The notes: a model not told the origin generated them from the sequence alone. A DNA stretch of 64,000 nucleotides from Palsa-1447 sp964414785 (GCA_964414785.1 CAYPXZ010000001.1:151209-215208), one strand, 5' to 3'; shown: positions 26,216 to 35,674, counted from the stretch's first letter. Translations and numbers: made by a program.

Positions 26216-28018
26216 ATGGCTACGTCCTCCACCACGCTCACGCCCATCGACTGGCTCGCGATCGCGCTGTATTTCGGCCTCCTCCTGGGCGTCGCGGCGT
26301 GGGTCGTCCGCAAGAACAAGGATACCGCGACGGACTACTTCCTGGCGGGGCGAAACCTGGGGTGGTGGGTCATCGGGGCCTCGATCTTCGCCTCGAACAT
26401 AGGCTCGGAGCATATCGTGGGCCTTGCGGGCTCGGGCGCCTCGGACGGCGTCGCCCTCGCGCACTATGAGCTGCACGCCTGGTGCCTGCTGGTGCTCGCC
26501 TGGGTCTTCGTCCCCTTCTACTCGAGGGCGCTTGTCTTCACGATGCCCGAGTTCCTCGAGCGCAGGTTCAGCTCGGGCTCGCGCTACGTCCTGTCGGTGG
26601 TCTCGATCATCACCTTCATCGTCTCCAAGATCGCGGTGGGGATCTTCGCGGGAGGGGTCGTTTTCGCGACGCTCCTGCCCGAGGTGCACCTGACTCTCGG
26701 CGGCTCGACGATCAACAGCTTCTGGATCGGTTCGGTCGCGGTGATCGTCCTGACGGGACTCTACACGATGCTCGGCGGAATGCGCGCGGTGGTCTACAAC
26801 GACGCCGTCCAGGTCGTGGTCCTGATCGGCGGCTCCGCCTGCCTCACCTTCTACGGCCTGCACCGCCTCGGGGGCTGGGGCGAATTGCGGCACTTCTGCG
26901 GCTCGGAGATGTTCAACCTGTGGAAGCCGATCACGCCGGCCGGGGTCCAGGCGACCTGGGCCCCCGTCCTCGAGACCAACGCGGCCGGCGGGATCGTCAG
27001 GCAGGCCTGGTACTTCAACGACAAGTTCCCCTGGCCCGGCATGCTGATCTGCGCGCCGATCATCGGGCTCTGGTACTGGTGCACCGACCAGTACATCGTC
27101 CAGAGGGCGCTCGGCGCGCCGAACGAGACGATCGCCCGCCGGGGCAGCATCTTCGCGGCCTTCCTGAAGCTGTTCCCCGTTTACCTCTTCATCATCCCCG
27201 GGCTCATCTGCTTCGCCCTCGCAAAGAGCGGCAAGCTGCCGGAGCTCGCCTCGATGGTAGGGGCCGACGGCAAGCCCGTCGCGTCCGAGGCGCAGGCGGC
27301 ATTCCCTCTGATGGTGAAGTTCCTCCTGCCCCCGGGCCTGCGCGGCATCGTCGTGGCGGGGCTCCTCTCGGCGCTCATGGGGTCGCTCGCCGGCGTCTTC
27401 AACGCCTGCTCGACGCTCTTCACGGTCGACATCTACCAGAAGCTGCGGCCCGCCGCCTCCCAGCATGAGCTCGTCAGGATGGGCCGGATAGCGACGGGAG
27501 TCATGATCGTCGTCGCGCTCGCTTGGATTCCGGTGATCCAGGGCGCGCACGGCCTCTACGACTACCTCCAGTCCGTCCAGGGATACCTGGCCCCTCCGAT
27601 CTTCGTCGTCTTCTTCTTCGGCGTCTTCTGGAAACGGCTCAACGCCCAGGGCTGCCTCTGGGCGATGGTCGTCGGCTTCGTGATCGGGGGCTTCCGCATG
27701 ATCGTGGACACCCTCAGGACCATGAAGGTGCCGGGCCTTGAGAACGGCTACGACCACGGCTCGTTCTTCTGGGTCGTCAACAACATCAACTTCCAGTACT
27801 TCAGCGTCCTCATCACGGTCGTCTCCGCCATCGTGATGGTGGTCGTCAGCTACATGACCGCGACCCCGGACTATGTGAGGATGAAGAGCCTGACCTTCGC
27901 TACGGCGTCGGACGAGGATCGCGCCCGGACCCGGTCCAGCTGGGACAAGAAGGACGTCGTGTTCTCCTGCTTCATCATGGCCTGCATCATCGCGGCCTAT
28001 GTCTATTTCTCCGGCTGA
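26216..28018 (+). CDS. Sodium:solute symporter (SSS/SGLT family), probable sugar uptake
   Basis: The 600-residue inner-membrane carrier has about 14 TM helices and imports a solute with Na+. Family marks are DYFLAGRNLGWWVIGASIFA, SNIGSEHIVGLAGSGA, FLERRF and RGIVVAGLLSALMGSLAG near the Na2 site. Its place diverging from araBAD and ahead of an aldose epimerase and beta-galactosidase suggests arabinose or galactose as substrate. A cytoplasmic tail and a last TM helix (FSCFIMACIIAAYVYF) end the protein. Confidence 0.92.
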   Translation: MATSSTTLTPIDWLAIALYFGLLLGVAAWVVRKNKDTATDYFLAGRNLGWWVIGASIFASNIGSEHIVGLAGSGASDGVALAHYELHAWCLLVLAWVFVPFYSRALVFTMPEFLERRFSSGSRYVLSVVSIITFIVSKIAVGIFAGGVVFATLLPEVHLTLGGSTINSFWIGSVAVIVLTGLYTMLGGMRAVVYNDAVQVVVLIGGSACLTFYGLHRLGGWGELRHFCGSEMFNLWKPITPAGVQATWAPVLETNAAGGIVRQAWYFNDKFPWPGMLICAPIIGLWYWCTDQYIVQRALGAPNETIARRGSIFAAFLKLFPVYLFIIPGLICFALAKSGKLPELASMVGADGKPVASEAQAAFPLMVKFLLPPGLRGIVVAGLLSALMGSLAGVFNACSTLFTVDIYQKLRPAASQHELVRMGRIATGVMIVVALAWIPVIQGAHGLYDYLQSVQGYLAPPIFVVFFFGVFWKRLNAQGCLWAMVVGFVIGGFRMIVDTLRTMKVPGLENGYDHGSFFWVVNNINFQYFSVLITVVSAIVMVVVSYMTATPDYVRMKSLTFATASDEDRARTRSSWDKKDVVFSCFIMACIIAAYVYFSG

Positions 28019-28057
28019 CGCCGGCAGGATCCCCCTTTCTCAAACCCCGGTCTCCCC

Positions 28058-29164
28058 ATGAACTCCAATCGACTCTGCATCCTGGCCGCCGCATTTGGCC
28101 TCTCCGCCGCCGCCGGCTTCTCGAAGGTAGACAAGCTCCCATTCGGCCAGGCGGGCGGCGTGGCCGTAGAGCAATATGTTCTGAAGAACCGCTCGGGGAT
28201 GACGGCGAAGATCATGACGTACGGGGCGACCGTGACGGAGCTGGACACGCCGGACCGCGACGGGAAGCTCGACGACGTCGTCCTCGGTTTCGACAGCCTG
28301 GAGGGCTACCTCGGCAAGGAGCCGTTCTTCGGCGCCACGGTGGGGCGGGTCGGCAACCGAATCGCCAAGGGGCATTTCACCCTGGACGGTCACACCTATA
28401 CCCTGGCCACGAACGACGGCCCGAACCACCTGCACGGCGGACTAAGGGGCTTTGACAAGGTCGTATGGACCGCCGAGGTCCTCCCCGGTGACGCCCCCTC
28501 GGTCCGGTTCAGCTACCGGAGCAGGGATGGCGAGGAGGGCTACCCCGGGAACCTGGATGTCTCCGTCGTCTTCACGGTCAGCGACTCCAACGAGCTCCGC
28601 ATTGAGTACACGGTGACGACCGACAAGGACACGCCCGCCAACGTGACGAACCACAGCTATTTCAACCTCGGGGGTGCCGAGAAGGGCAGCATCCTCGACC
28701 ACGAAGTGACGCTCCATGCGGACCGGTTCACGCCCGTCGACTCCACCCTAATCCCGACGGGGGAGCTCAAGGCCGTCGCCGGTACCCCCATGGACTTCAG
28801 GAAGGCGACCCCGGTCGGCGAGCACCTGGCGGCGGTGGGCGGCAATCCCGTCGGCTATGACCACAACTTCGTCGTGAACGGCGGGGGCGGCTCGCTGGCC
28901 CCGGTCGCGACCGTCTACGACCCGAAGTCGGGCAGGGTGATGGAGGTCTCGTCGACCGAGCCCGGCGTGCAGTTCTACAGCGGCAATTTCCTCGACGGCA
29001 CCCTCACCGGGAAGAAGGGGGTCGTCTACCGCCAGTACTGGGGCCTCTGCCTCGAGACGCAGCATTTTCCCGACTCGGTCAACCACCCGAACTTTCCCTC
29101 CTACGTCCTGAAGGCCGGCGACACGTACCGCTCGACCACGATCTACGGGTTCTCCGCCCGGTAG
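28058..29164 (+). CDS. galM: Exported aldose 1-epimerase (mutarotase)
   Basis: The 368-residue enzyme interconverts alpha and beta anomers of galactose and related aldoses. The family sequence includes FFGATVGRVGNRIAKGHF, GPNHLHGGLRGFD and NVTNHSYFNLGG, with the catalytic His in that last block; the general-base Glu should lie near VQFYSGNFLDG. The N-terminus MNSNRLCILAAAFGLSAAAG is a signal peptide, so it acts in the periplasm, beside sugar release and uptake. It is 39 bases downstream of the symporter. Confidence 0.93.
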   Translation: MNSNRLCILAAAFGLSAAAGFSKVDKLPFGQAGGVAVEQYVLKNRSGMTAKIMTYGATVTELDTPDRDGKLDDVVLGFDSLEGYLGKEPFFGATVGRVGNRIAKGHFTLDGHTYTLATNDGPNHLHGGLRGFDKVVWTAEVLPGDAPSVRFSYRSRDGEEGYPGNLDVSVVFTVSDSNELRIEYTVTTDKDTPANVTNHSYFNLGGAEKGSILDHEVTLHADRFTPVDSTLIPTGELKAVAGTPMDFRKATPVGEHLAAVGGNPVGYDHNFVVNGGGGSLAPVATVYDPKSGRVMEVSSTEPGVQFYSGNFLDGTLTGKKGVVYRQYWGLCLETQHFPDSVNHPNFPSYVLKAGDTYRSTTIYGFSAR

Positions 29165-29275
29165 GAGACGGCCGGGTGCCACCGGCCGGGCGCGGCCTAA
29201 ATCCCCGCGGCCCAGATAGGAGTGCCTTGCAGCCGCCGTTCGATCCTGCCAAGATCACTCTCCCCACTCCCCACT

Positions 29276-32155
29276 ATGAACACAGGGCCCCGCCGGTTAT
29301 TTGCTCTCCTATTGGCCTTGGCGATGGGTATCGCCAGCCACCAAACTCTGGGTGCGGACCCTGGCCCGAGGGAGCGCCTGCTGCTGGATTCGGGCTGGAG
29401 GTTTCACCTCGGCAACGACTGGGGCACCGGCTACGGCCTGAGCAAGGCCGGCAACGGCTACGGGCCGGGCAGCCCGTCCTACAGCGACGCCAGCTGGCGC
29501 ACGGTGAACCTGCCCCACGACTGGGCGATCGAGCTTCCCTTCGACCGCACGGCGGACGGCTCGCACGGTTTCAGGGCACTGGGCGAAGGGTTCCCCCAGA
29601 ACAGCTTCGGCTGGTACCGCCGCGTGTTCGACCTGCCCGCCTCCGACGCGGGCAAGCGGGTGTGGCTCGAGTTCGACGGGGTGTACCGGGACTGCACCGT
29701 GATCGTCAACGGGTGGTTCGTCGGGCACCACGAGGGCGGCTACAACGGCTTCCGCTATGACATAACGGACCTTGCCAAGTGCGGAGGGAGCAACGTCGTC
29801 ACGGTCCGCGTGGACGCCTCGCAGTTCGAGGGATGGTTCTACGAGGGGGCGGGCATCTATCGCCACGTCTGGCTAGTGAAAACCCAGCCGGTCAGCCTGG
29901 CGCCCGATGGGGTCTTCGTGTTCAGCCACTTCGACGGCAACGTTCCGAAGGGTCCCGCCGAGATCCACATGCAGGCGAGGCTCTCAAATACGACCTCCGC
30001 CCCGGCGGACGCGACGGCCACGTGGGAGGTCCTCTCCCCGGACGGCGCCACGCTTGCCACGGTGTCCCGCTCCTCGTCGGTCGGCGCCAAGGCGAGGGCC
30101 GACCTTGAGCAGACGGCCAGCGTCCCGGCGCCCAAGCTGTGGTCCCCCGAGAACCCCGCGCTCTACAAATTGGTCACGACTGTCTCCAGCGGGGGCAAGG
30201 TCGTGGACCGGGTCGAGACCGCCTTCGGGATCCGAACGGTCGGGTTCGACGCCGACAGGGGCTTCCTGCTCAACGGCGAGCCCTACACCCTGAAGGGAAC
30301 CTCCAACCACCAGGACCACGCGGGCGTGGGCTCGGCGCTTCCGGACGCCCTGCAGGACTTCCGTATCGCACGGCTCAAGGACATGGGCTGCAACGCCTAC
30401 AGGAGTTCCCACAATCCGCCCACACCCGAGCTGCTCGATGCCTGCGACCGCCTCGGCATGATCGTCATGGACGAGAACCGGGTGCTCGGCAGCGACTCCC
30501 AGCACCTCTCGATGCTCGAGGGGCAGGTCCGGCGCGACAGGAACCACCCGAGCGTGGGACTGTGGTCACTCGGCAACGAGGAATTCGACGTGCAGGGCAC
30601 CCAGGAGGGAAAAAGGGTCGTCACGACCATGCAGGAGCTCGTCAAGCGGATGGACCCGACCCGGCCCGTCACCTGCAACGCCGCCGTCGGCAACGAGTAC
30701 CCCGGGATCAACGAGGCGATCGAGGTCCGGGGCTGGAGCTACCATGTCGGCAAGGACATGGACGCCTACCACAGGGAGCACCCGCTGCAGCCGAACGTCG
30801 GCAGCGAGCAGGGCAGCACGGTCTCGACCCGCGGCATCTATGCGAACGACCCGGTGCGCGGCTACGTGAGCGCCTATGACGACAACGCGCCCGAATGGGC
30901 CCAGACGGCCGAGACGTGGGTCACGTACTTTGCCTCGCGACCCTGGATGTCCGGCGGTTTCGTGTGGACCGGGTTCGACTACCGGGGAGAGCCGACTCCG
31001 TACTCGTGGCCGTGCATCAACTCGCACTTCGGGATCATGGACATGTGCGGCTTCCCCAAGGACAACTTCTATTACTACCAGTCGGTATGGACCGACGTCC
31101 CGATGGTCCACATCCTGCCGCACTGGAACTGGCCGGGCCGGGAGGGCCAGGAGATCGACGTGCGGACCTACACCAACTGCGACGAGGTCGAGCTGTTCCT
31201 CAACGGCAAGAGCCTCGGGCGCCAGGCCGCGAAGAGGGATTTCGAGACGAAGTGGAAAGTCGCCTATGCTCCGGGGGCCCTCTCGGCCAAGGCGTACAAG
31301 GCCGGGAAGGTCGCCGCCGAGTCAAAGGTCGAGACGACAGGCGCGCCCGCCGCCGTCGAGCTTCGGCCCGACCGCACGGTCATCAATGCCAGCGGCGAGG
31401 ACGTGGCCGTCTTCACGGCCTCGGTCACCGACGCGCAGGGCCGCGTCGTCCCGCTCGCGGGCAACAGCCTCGCCCTTGCGGTCGAGGGCCCCGGCAAGAT
31501 CATCGGCGTCGGCAACGGCGACCCGAGCTCCCACGAGCCCGACACCTTCGTCCCGATCGCGACCTCCAGGACGCTGCCCGTGGACGGCTGGCGCTGGAAG
31601 AAGGTGGCCGATGCCTATCCGGTCACGCTGCCCGAGCTCGGCGTCTCCTTTGACGACTCGAGCTGGGATCCGATCGATGTCCGCGGGGACGTCGGCTCCC
31701 TGGGGATGCGGTCGCAGGCGGTCTACCGCACGCGCTTCAACGTCGAGGCGAAGGACCTCGAGTCGGCTGCCGTCGAGATCGTGTTCTCCAGGATCGCCGG
31801 CGGCATCGCCGTCTACGTGAACGGCCAGAAGGTGAGCGGGACCGTGGAGTCGCGCTCGTCGGCGATCTTCGACGTAAAGGCGCTGCTGCACCCGGGAATG
31901 AACGTGGTCGCGGTCCCGACGGCCAACTACGGGCCAGAGGGCGCGGGGATCACCAAGGGCGTCGTCCTGCGCCTGCAGGACGCCCCCCCTGCCGTGCAGT
32001 GGAGCCGCAGCGTCTTCAACGGGCTGGCCGAGGTGATCGTCCAGTCGACGAAGGAGCCGGGCTCGATCACGCTCAGGGCGTCCTCCAACGGCCTCCAAGC
32101 GGGAAGCTTCGTCCTCAAGTCGCAGGCGGCACCGGCGCGCCCGTCGGTTCCGTGA
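29276..32155 (+). CDS. Secreted GH2 beta-galactosidase
   Basis: The 959-residue secreted hydrolase has a signal peptide (about residues 1-26), a sugar-binding jelly roll (WRTVNLPHDWAIELPF), an Ig-like GH2 domain and the TIM barrel. The acid/base Glu is in LWSLGNEEF and the nucleophile is in NVGSEQGSTVST. A DUF4982-like segment (VWTDVPMVHILPHWNW) and C-terminal beta-domains follow. It should cleave terminal beta-galactose from galactans or similar. The ATG at 29276 starts the signal peptide; the frame's upstream ATG at 29222 is disfavoured. Confidence 0.93.
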   Translation: MNTGPRRLFALLLALAMGIASHQTLGADPGPRERLLLDSGWRFHLGNDWGTGYGLSKAGNGYGPGSPSYSDASWRTVNLPHDWAIELPFDRTADGSHGFRALGEGFPQNSFGWYRRVFDLPASDAGKRVWLEFDGVYRDCTVIVNGWFVGHHEGGYNGFRYDITDLAKCGGSNVVTVRVDASQFEGWFYEGAGIYRHVWLVKTQPVSLAPDGVFVFSHFDGNVPKGPAEIHMQARLSNTTSAPADATATWEVLSPDGATLATVSRSSSVGAKARADLEQTASVPAPKLWSPENPALYKLVTTVSSGGKVVDRVETAFGIRTVGFDADRGFLLNGEPYTLKGTSNHQDHAGVGSALPDALQDFRIARLKDMGCNAYRSSHNPPTPELLDACDRLGMIVMDENRVLGSDSQHLSMLEGQVRRDRNHPSVGLWSLGNEEFDVQGTQEGKRVVTTMQELVKRMDPTRPVTCNAAVGNEYPGINEAIEVRGWSYHVGKDMDAYHREHPLQPNVGSEQGSTVSTRGIYANDPVRGYVSAYDDNAPEWAQTAETWVTYFASRPWMSGGFVWTGFDYRGEPTPYSWPCINSHFGIMDMCGFPKDNFYYYQSVWTDVPMVHILPHWNWPGREGQEIDVRTYTNCDEVELFLNGKSLGRQAAKRDFETKWKVAYAPGALSAKAYKAGKVAAESKVETTGAPAAVELRPDRTVINASGEDVAVFTASVTDAQGRVVPLAGNSLALAVEGPGKIIGVGNGDPSSHEPDTFVPIATSRTLPVDGWRWKKVADAYPVTLPELGVSFDDSSWDPIDVRGDVGSLGMRSQAVYRTRFNVEAKDLESAAVEIVFSRIAGGIAVYVNGQKVSGTVESRSSAIFDVKALLHPGMNVVAVPTANYGPEGAGITKGVVLRLQDAPPAVQWSRSVFNGLAEVIVQSTKEPGSITLRASSNGLQAGSFVLKSQAAPARPSVP

Positions 32156-32183
32156 CGTCGTAAGGCGGCCCGGGCGAAATCCA

Positions 32184-32849
32184 ATGGATCCCCTGAACCC
32201 CGTGGAGGCGAGGGTGCTCGGCTCGCTCGTCGAGAAGGACCTCACGACGCCGGACTACTATCCGCTCTCGCTCAACTCGCTGACGAACGCCTGCAACCAG
32301 AGCTCGAACCGCGACCCCGTCGTCTCGCTCTCGGAGGAGACAGTGGTTCGGGGGCTGGACCTGCTCCGGGAGAAGAGGCTCGCCTTCATGTTCCAGGGGG
32401 CGGACAGCAGGGTCTCGAAGTACGGCCACCGCCTGGTCGAGACCCTCGAGCTCGGCCGCCCCGAGACTTCGGTCCTTTGCGTCCTCCTGCTGCGCGGGCC
32501 GCAGACGGTCGGAGAGGTCCGTGGCCGGACCGGGAGGATGCACGAGTTCGCGAGCCTGGAGGAGACAGAGGCGTGCCTTGACGGCCTTGCGTCGAGGCCC
32601 GCGGGCGCCCTGGTCGTAAAGCTCCCCCGACAGTCGGGAATGAAGGAGCAGCGCTACGCGCACCTCCTTTCGGGCGAGGTGACGCCGGCGCCCGGGGCGG
32701 CACCGGTGCCCGCAGTTGAGCCCGCAGTCCTCGCGGTGCGCCTTGAGAACGAGCGCGTGGCGAAGCTTGAGCAGGAAACCGCCTCGCTCCGGGCCGAGGT
32801 TGCGGACCTGCGGGGCCAGCTGGCGGAACTGAAGAAGCTCCTCGAGTAG
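32184..32849 (+). CDS. yceH: YceH family (DUF480) protein
   Basis: The 221-residue cytoplasmic protein has the two winged-helix units of DUF480, with hallmark NPVEARVLGSLVEKDLTTPD, YYPLSLNSLTNACNQSSNRD and LLRGPQTVGEVRGRTGRMH. A C-terminal coiled coil (LEQETASLRAEVADLRGQL) follows. Cellular function is not established. It is convergent with the PLP enzyme, 10 bases away. Confidence 0.93.
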   Translation: MDPLNPVEARVLGSLVEKDLTTPDYYPLSLNSLTNACNQSSNRDPVVSLSEETVVRGLDLLREKRLAFMFQGADSRVSKYGHRLVETLELGRPETSVLCVLLLRGPQTVGEVRGRTGRMHEFASLEETEACLDGLASRPAGALVVKLPRQSGMKEQRYAHLLSGEVTPAPGAAPVPAVEPAVLAVRLENERVAKLEQETASLRAEVADLRGQLAELKKLLE

Positions 32850-32859
32850 GCCCGCTTTC

Positions 32860-34002
32860 CTAGCCGAGAGCCTGCTCCATGTCGGCGATGAGGTCGCCGG
32901 CATCCTCCAGCCCGACGGACATGCGAAGGAGGTCCGCCGGGGTGGAGCTGAGCGGGCCCTCGATGCTCGCCCGGTGCTCGACAAGGCTCTCGACCCCTCC
33001 CAGGGACGTGGCCCGCTTCCAGACGCGCAGCCTGCCAATGAATGAGAGCGCGGCGGGCGCGCCCCCCTTGACGCGGACCGACACCATGCCGCCAAACCCG
33101 CCGCGCATCTGGCGGGCGGCGACCGGGTGGCCCGGGAAACCCGGCAGGCCGGGGTAGAGGACCTCCTCGATCCGCGCATGCCCGACAAAGTGCTCCGCGA
33201 TCCGCTGGGCGGCGCGGCTCTGCGCCTCGACCCTGACGAAAAGGGTGCGCATCCCCCTGAGCAGGAGCCACGCCTCGAAAGGCCCAAGCACCGTCCCGGA
33301 CTGCGAGCGCACGGCCTTGACCGCCTGCCAGTGGTCGTTCAGGGCCCGCGTCGTCAGGGTGCCCGCGACGACGTCGGAGTGCCCGTTCAGGTACTTTGTC
33401 GCCGAATGCATGACCAGGTCGGCCCCGAGCGCCAGCGGCTGCGTGTGGACGGGAGTCGCAAACGTCGAGTCGACCGCGAGGAGGGCGCCCGCGCGGTGTG
33501 CCACCTCGGCCAGGGCTGCGATGTCGGTGACGACAAGGGTCGGGTTGGCGGGAGTCTCGACCCAGATCAACTTCGTTACGCCGGCCCGAACGCGGGAGGC
33601 GACGGCCGAGGGCTGCGTCATGTCCACCGACTCGACCTTGAGGCCCCAGGTGGTCGCCCAGCCCGTGAGCCATCCGCGGAAGGCCCAGTAGATGACGTTG
33701 GGCACGAGAACATGGTCGCCCGGCTTCAGGGCGAGGAACGCCGCCGTGGCGGCGCTCATTCCCGAACTGAACACGGCGGTCGCCGCCCCTCCCTCCAGGC
33801 GCGTGAGGAGCGCCTCGGGCAGGTCGTAGCCGGGATTGTCGGGCCGGGAGTAGAGGCGCCCGGCCAGGAGCCGGTTATCCTCGTCGCGCTCGTAGGTCGT
33901 CGCCGGGTGGATCGGCGGCACGACGCCCCCGGTCCCCGGGTCGACGAAGCCGAGGGCCTGGGCGGCCGCGGTGGAGGGCTGTACGGGCTTCGGGGTGCTC
34001 AT
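32860..34002 (-). CDS. Cys/Met-metabolism PLP enzyme (cystathionine gamma-synthase / sulfhydrylase-like)
   Basis: The 380-residue fold-type I PLP enzyme has the cofactor Lys203 in MHSATKYLNGHSD. Other family blocks are YSRPDNPGYDLPEALLTRLE, VFSSGMSAATAAF and WVETPANPTL. It could be a gamma-synthase, a gamma-lyase or a sulfhydrylase using O-acylhomoserine; sequence by eye does not decide. It is the third gene of an operon with a RuBisCO-like protein and a cupin, 13 bases after the cupin. That suggests it handles methanethiol or a related thiol released by the cupin step. The active-site entry segment VPNVIYWAFRGWL departs from the usual LYGGTY pattern, which may signal a changed substrate. Confidence 0.85.
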   Translation of the reverse strand: MSTPKPVQPSTAAAQALGFVDPGTGGVVPPIHPATTYERDEDNRLLAGRLYSRPDNPGYDLPEALLTRLEGGAATAVFSSGMSAATAAFLALKPGDHVLVPNVIYWAFRGWLTGWATTWGLKVESVDMTQPSAVASRVRAGVTKLIWVETPANPTLVVTDIAALAEVAHRAGALLAVDSTFATPVHTQPLALGADLVMHSATKYLNGHSDVVAGTLTTRALNDHWQAVKAVRSQSGTVLGPFEAWLLLRGMRTLFVRVEAQSRAAQRIAEHFVGHARIEEVLYPGLPGFPGHPVAARQMRGGFGGMVSVRVKGGAPAALSFIGRLRVWKRATSLGGVESLVEHRASIEGPLSSTPADLLRMSVGLEDAGDLIADMEQALG

Positions 34003-34015
34003 GTCGAAAGGGGGC

Positions 34016-34468
34016 CTAGATCCTGATGAAGGCGGCGACGGCTGCGTCCGCCCTCAGGGCGGAGAGGTCCTGAGGCGTCGGCCGGTGCGGCTTGTCGCGC
34101 TCGCGCTTCACGAGGCACAGGAAGCCCAGCGCCTCCTCTGCGGCCGCCCGGAACTGGTGCCAGGTCTGCGGCGGGACGTGGACCAGGTCATGCGTGCCGA
34201 GGGTGAGGATTTCCCGGCCCACGAGCACCTGGCCCCTTCCCCTGATGACCATGACCGAGTGCGCATGGTCGTGCCGCTCGAGGGTCGAATGGCCGCCCGG
34301 TGCGATCTCGAAGTAGCGCAGCTGCGTGTCGAAGTGACTCCCGTCGTCAAAGAGGACCTGCCTGCTGATCGCCTTGAAATGCGTGCCCTCGTCCTCCTTG
34401 TAGGCGAGGACCGGCACGCCTTGCCAGCGGAAGGGCTCGGTGCTAGCGATGTGCGTCTTCTGGCTCAT
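34016..34468 (-). CDS. Cupin, candidate 1-methylthio-xylulose-5-phosphate methylsulfurylase
   Basis: The 150-residue single-domain cupin has metal-ligand candidates His66, His68, His70 (RHDHAH) and His104 (TWHQF). The only cysteine is Cys118 (GFLCLV). Its ATG overlaps the stop of the RuBisCO-like gene by four bases (34465-34468), so the two are translationally coupled. In Rhodospirillum rubrum a small Mn-cupin partners a RuBisCO-like isomerase and releases methanethiol, leaving 1-deoxy-xylulose-5-phosphate; I recall a catalytic Cys near position 120 there. Fold is firm; the reaction is inferred from this neighbourhood. Confidence 0.78.
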   Translation of the reverse strand: MSQKTHIASTEPFRWQGVPVLAYKEDEGTHFKAISRQVLFDDGSHFDTQLRYFEIAPGGHSTLERHDHAHSVMVIRGRGQVLVGREILTLGTHDLVHVPPQTWHQFRAAAEEALGFLCLVKRERDKPHRPTPQDLSALRADAAVAAFIRI

Positions 34469-35577
34469 GGGGTGGTGGGGAACGCGTGGACGGCTTCGAC
34501 GAAACGGCGGGCGCGGTCGAGCAGCGTGGCCTCGTCAGGGGAACCGAGCAAGCTGCCTCCCACAAGGAGGATCGTGTCGGCGCCGTAGAACCCGAGCACC
34601 TCGCGGGCGTTCTCGACCTTCATGCCGCCGGCCGGGACCGGGAAGACGGGTGGGGCTCCGGGGCCGGGCGAACGGAGCGCCCGCGCGACGGCCCCGCATT
34701 CGTCGCGGCTGTAGCTGAACCTCCCGCCGTAGCTCGGGAAGATGACGGCGTCGGCCCCGAACTGCGGGAAGAGTTTCCCGAGGAGCGCCTCGGGCGAAAT
34801 CCGGACCGAGCCGCCGAAAGCCGGGTGCGCGAGGATCGGCATGCCGAGTTCTCCCGCCAGCTCGCAGAGGAAGGGCAGCCCGAGCAGCATCGGGGACACC
34901 ATCACGGCCTGGACGCCGAGGTTCCGGGCGATCCGCGCCTCCTGCATCACCGTCCGGGGTGTACCCGTCAGGTTCGGCACGTAAAGGGCCCTCCGGCCTG
35001 TCTCCTTCGCGGCGAGCTCGGTTGCCCCAAGGCAGGCGCGGACCCGCTCCTCGAAGGGGCAGAACGGATGGTCGGCGTGGCCGTGGTCGTCCTTCACGAT
35101 GTCCAGGCCCGAGGATGCGAGCGTCCGGCAGAGCGAGGCGGCCTCGGGGACCGAGAGGCCGACCGGCTTCACCACCGAGGCGGTCAGCGCCCTGCCGGTG
35201 ACCCCGAGAAGCTTCCTTATCCCGGGGATCCCGAAGCGCGGTCCGCCCAAAAACTTCGCAAAGGATGCGGGGAGGCGGACGTCCACGAGCTCGATGTCCG
35301 GCTGGAGCGAACAGTTGCCAAAGAGGACATTGAGGAGCTGCGCGGGGTCGCCGCCCGCGGAGATTGCGGGCTGGGCGAGGGTCACCAGGAAGGATCCGGG
35401 GCCCTCCTCCCGGGTCCCGAGCACTCGGCCTACCATGCGCTCGCGGGCGAAGGCCGTCCTTAGCGCCTCGCGCGGCAGCTCGACGGTCTGCTCAAGGAGG
35501 AGCGCCTCGACGCGTGCGTCGAGATCCTTTGCAGGGCTGCGGACGCGGTAGACGACCTCGATGGGTTCCTCTGTCAT
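34465..35577 (-). CDS. RuBisCO-like protein (form IV), probable methylthioribulose-1-phosphate isomerase
   Basis: The 370-residue protein has the RuBisCO large-subunit fold but is shorter than carboxylating forms. The strand with the catalytic lysine equivalent is TASVVKPVGLS (Lys137). The metal-site motif reads Lys162-Asp163-Asp164-His165, where true RuBisCO has Lys-Asp-Asp-Glu. HPAFGGS and the C-terminal phosphate loops PAGGM and VGGS are kept. Carboxylation is therefore unlikely. Form IV proteins act as enolases or isomerases in methionine salvage. Coupling to a cupin and a PLP sulfur enzyme matches the R. rubrum shunt type. It is the first gene of its operon, 97 bases from the divergent sulfhydrylase. 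Confidence 0.88.
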   Translation of the reverse strand: MTEEPIEVVYRVRSPAKDLDARVEALLLEQTVELPREALRTAFARERMVGRVLGTREEGPGSFLVTLAQPAISAGGDPAQLLNVLFGNCSLQPDIELVDVRLPASFAKFLGGPRFGIPGIRKLLGVTGRALTASVVKPVGLSVPEAASLCRTLASSGLDIVKDDHGHADHPFCPFEERVRACLGATELAAKETGRRALYVPNLTGTPRTVMQEARIARNLGVQAVMVSPMLLGLPFLCELAGELGMPILAHPAFGGSVRISPEALLGKLFPQFGADAVIFPSYGGRFSYSRDECGAVARALRSPGPGAPPVFPVPAGGMKVENAREVLGFYGADTILLVGGSLLGSPDEATLLDRARRFVEAVHAFPTTP

Positions 35578-35674
35578 GTTTGCCGAACTTACACGGGTGG
35601 GCCCCTTCCGGAAGCAGAAAGGAGGGATATGACCGAATCTGTCTTTGCATTGTCCCGATAAGGTTATTCCTTAG

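Noticed and set aside
26165..27757. 530-codon minus-strand frame opposite the symporter
   Set aside because: Highly charged composition with no hydrophobic core and antisense to conserved transporter helices.
35578..35674. SAM riboswitch before metY
   Set aside because: The 97-base gap does not show the conserved core of the SAM riboswitch classes I can recall, and is short for most of them.
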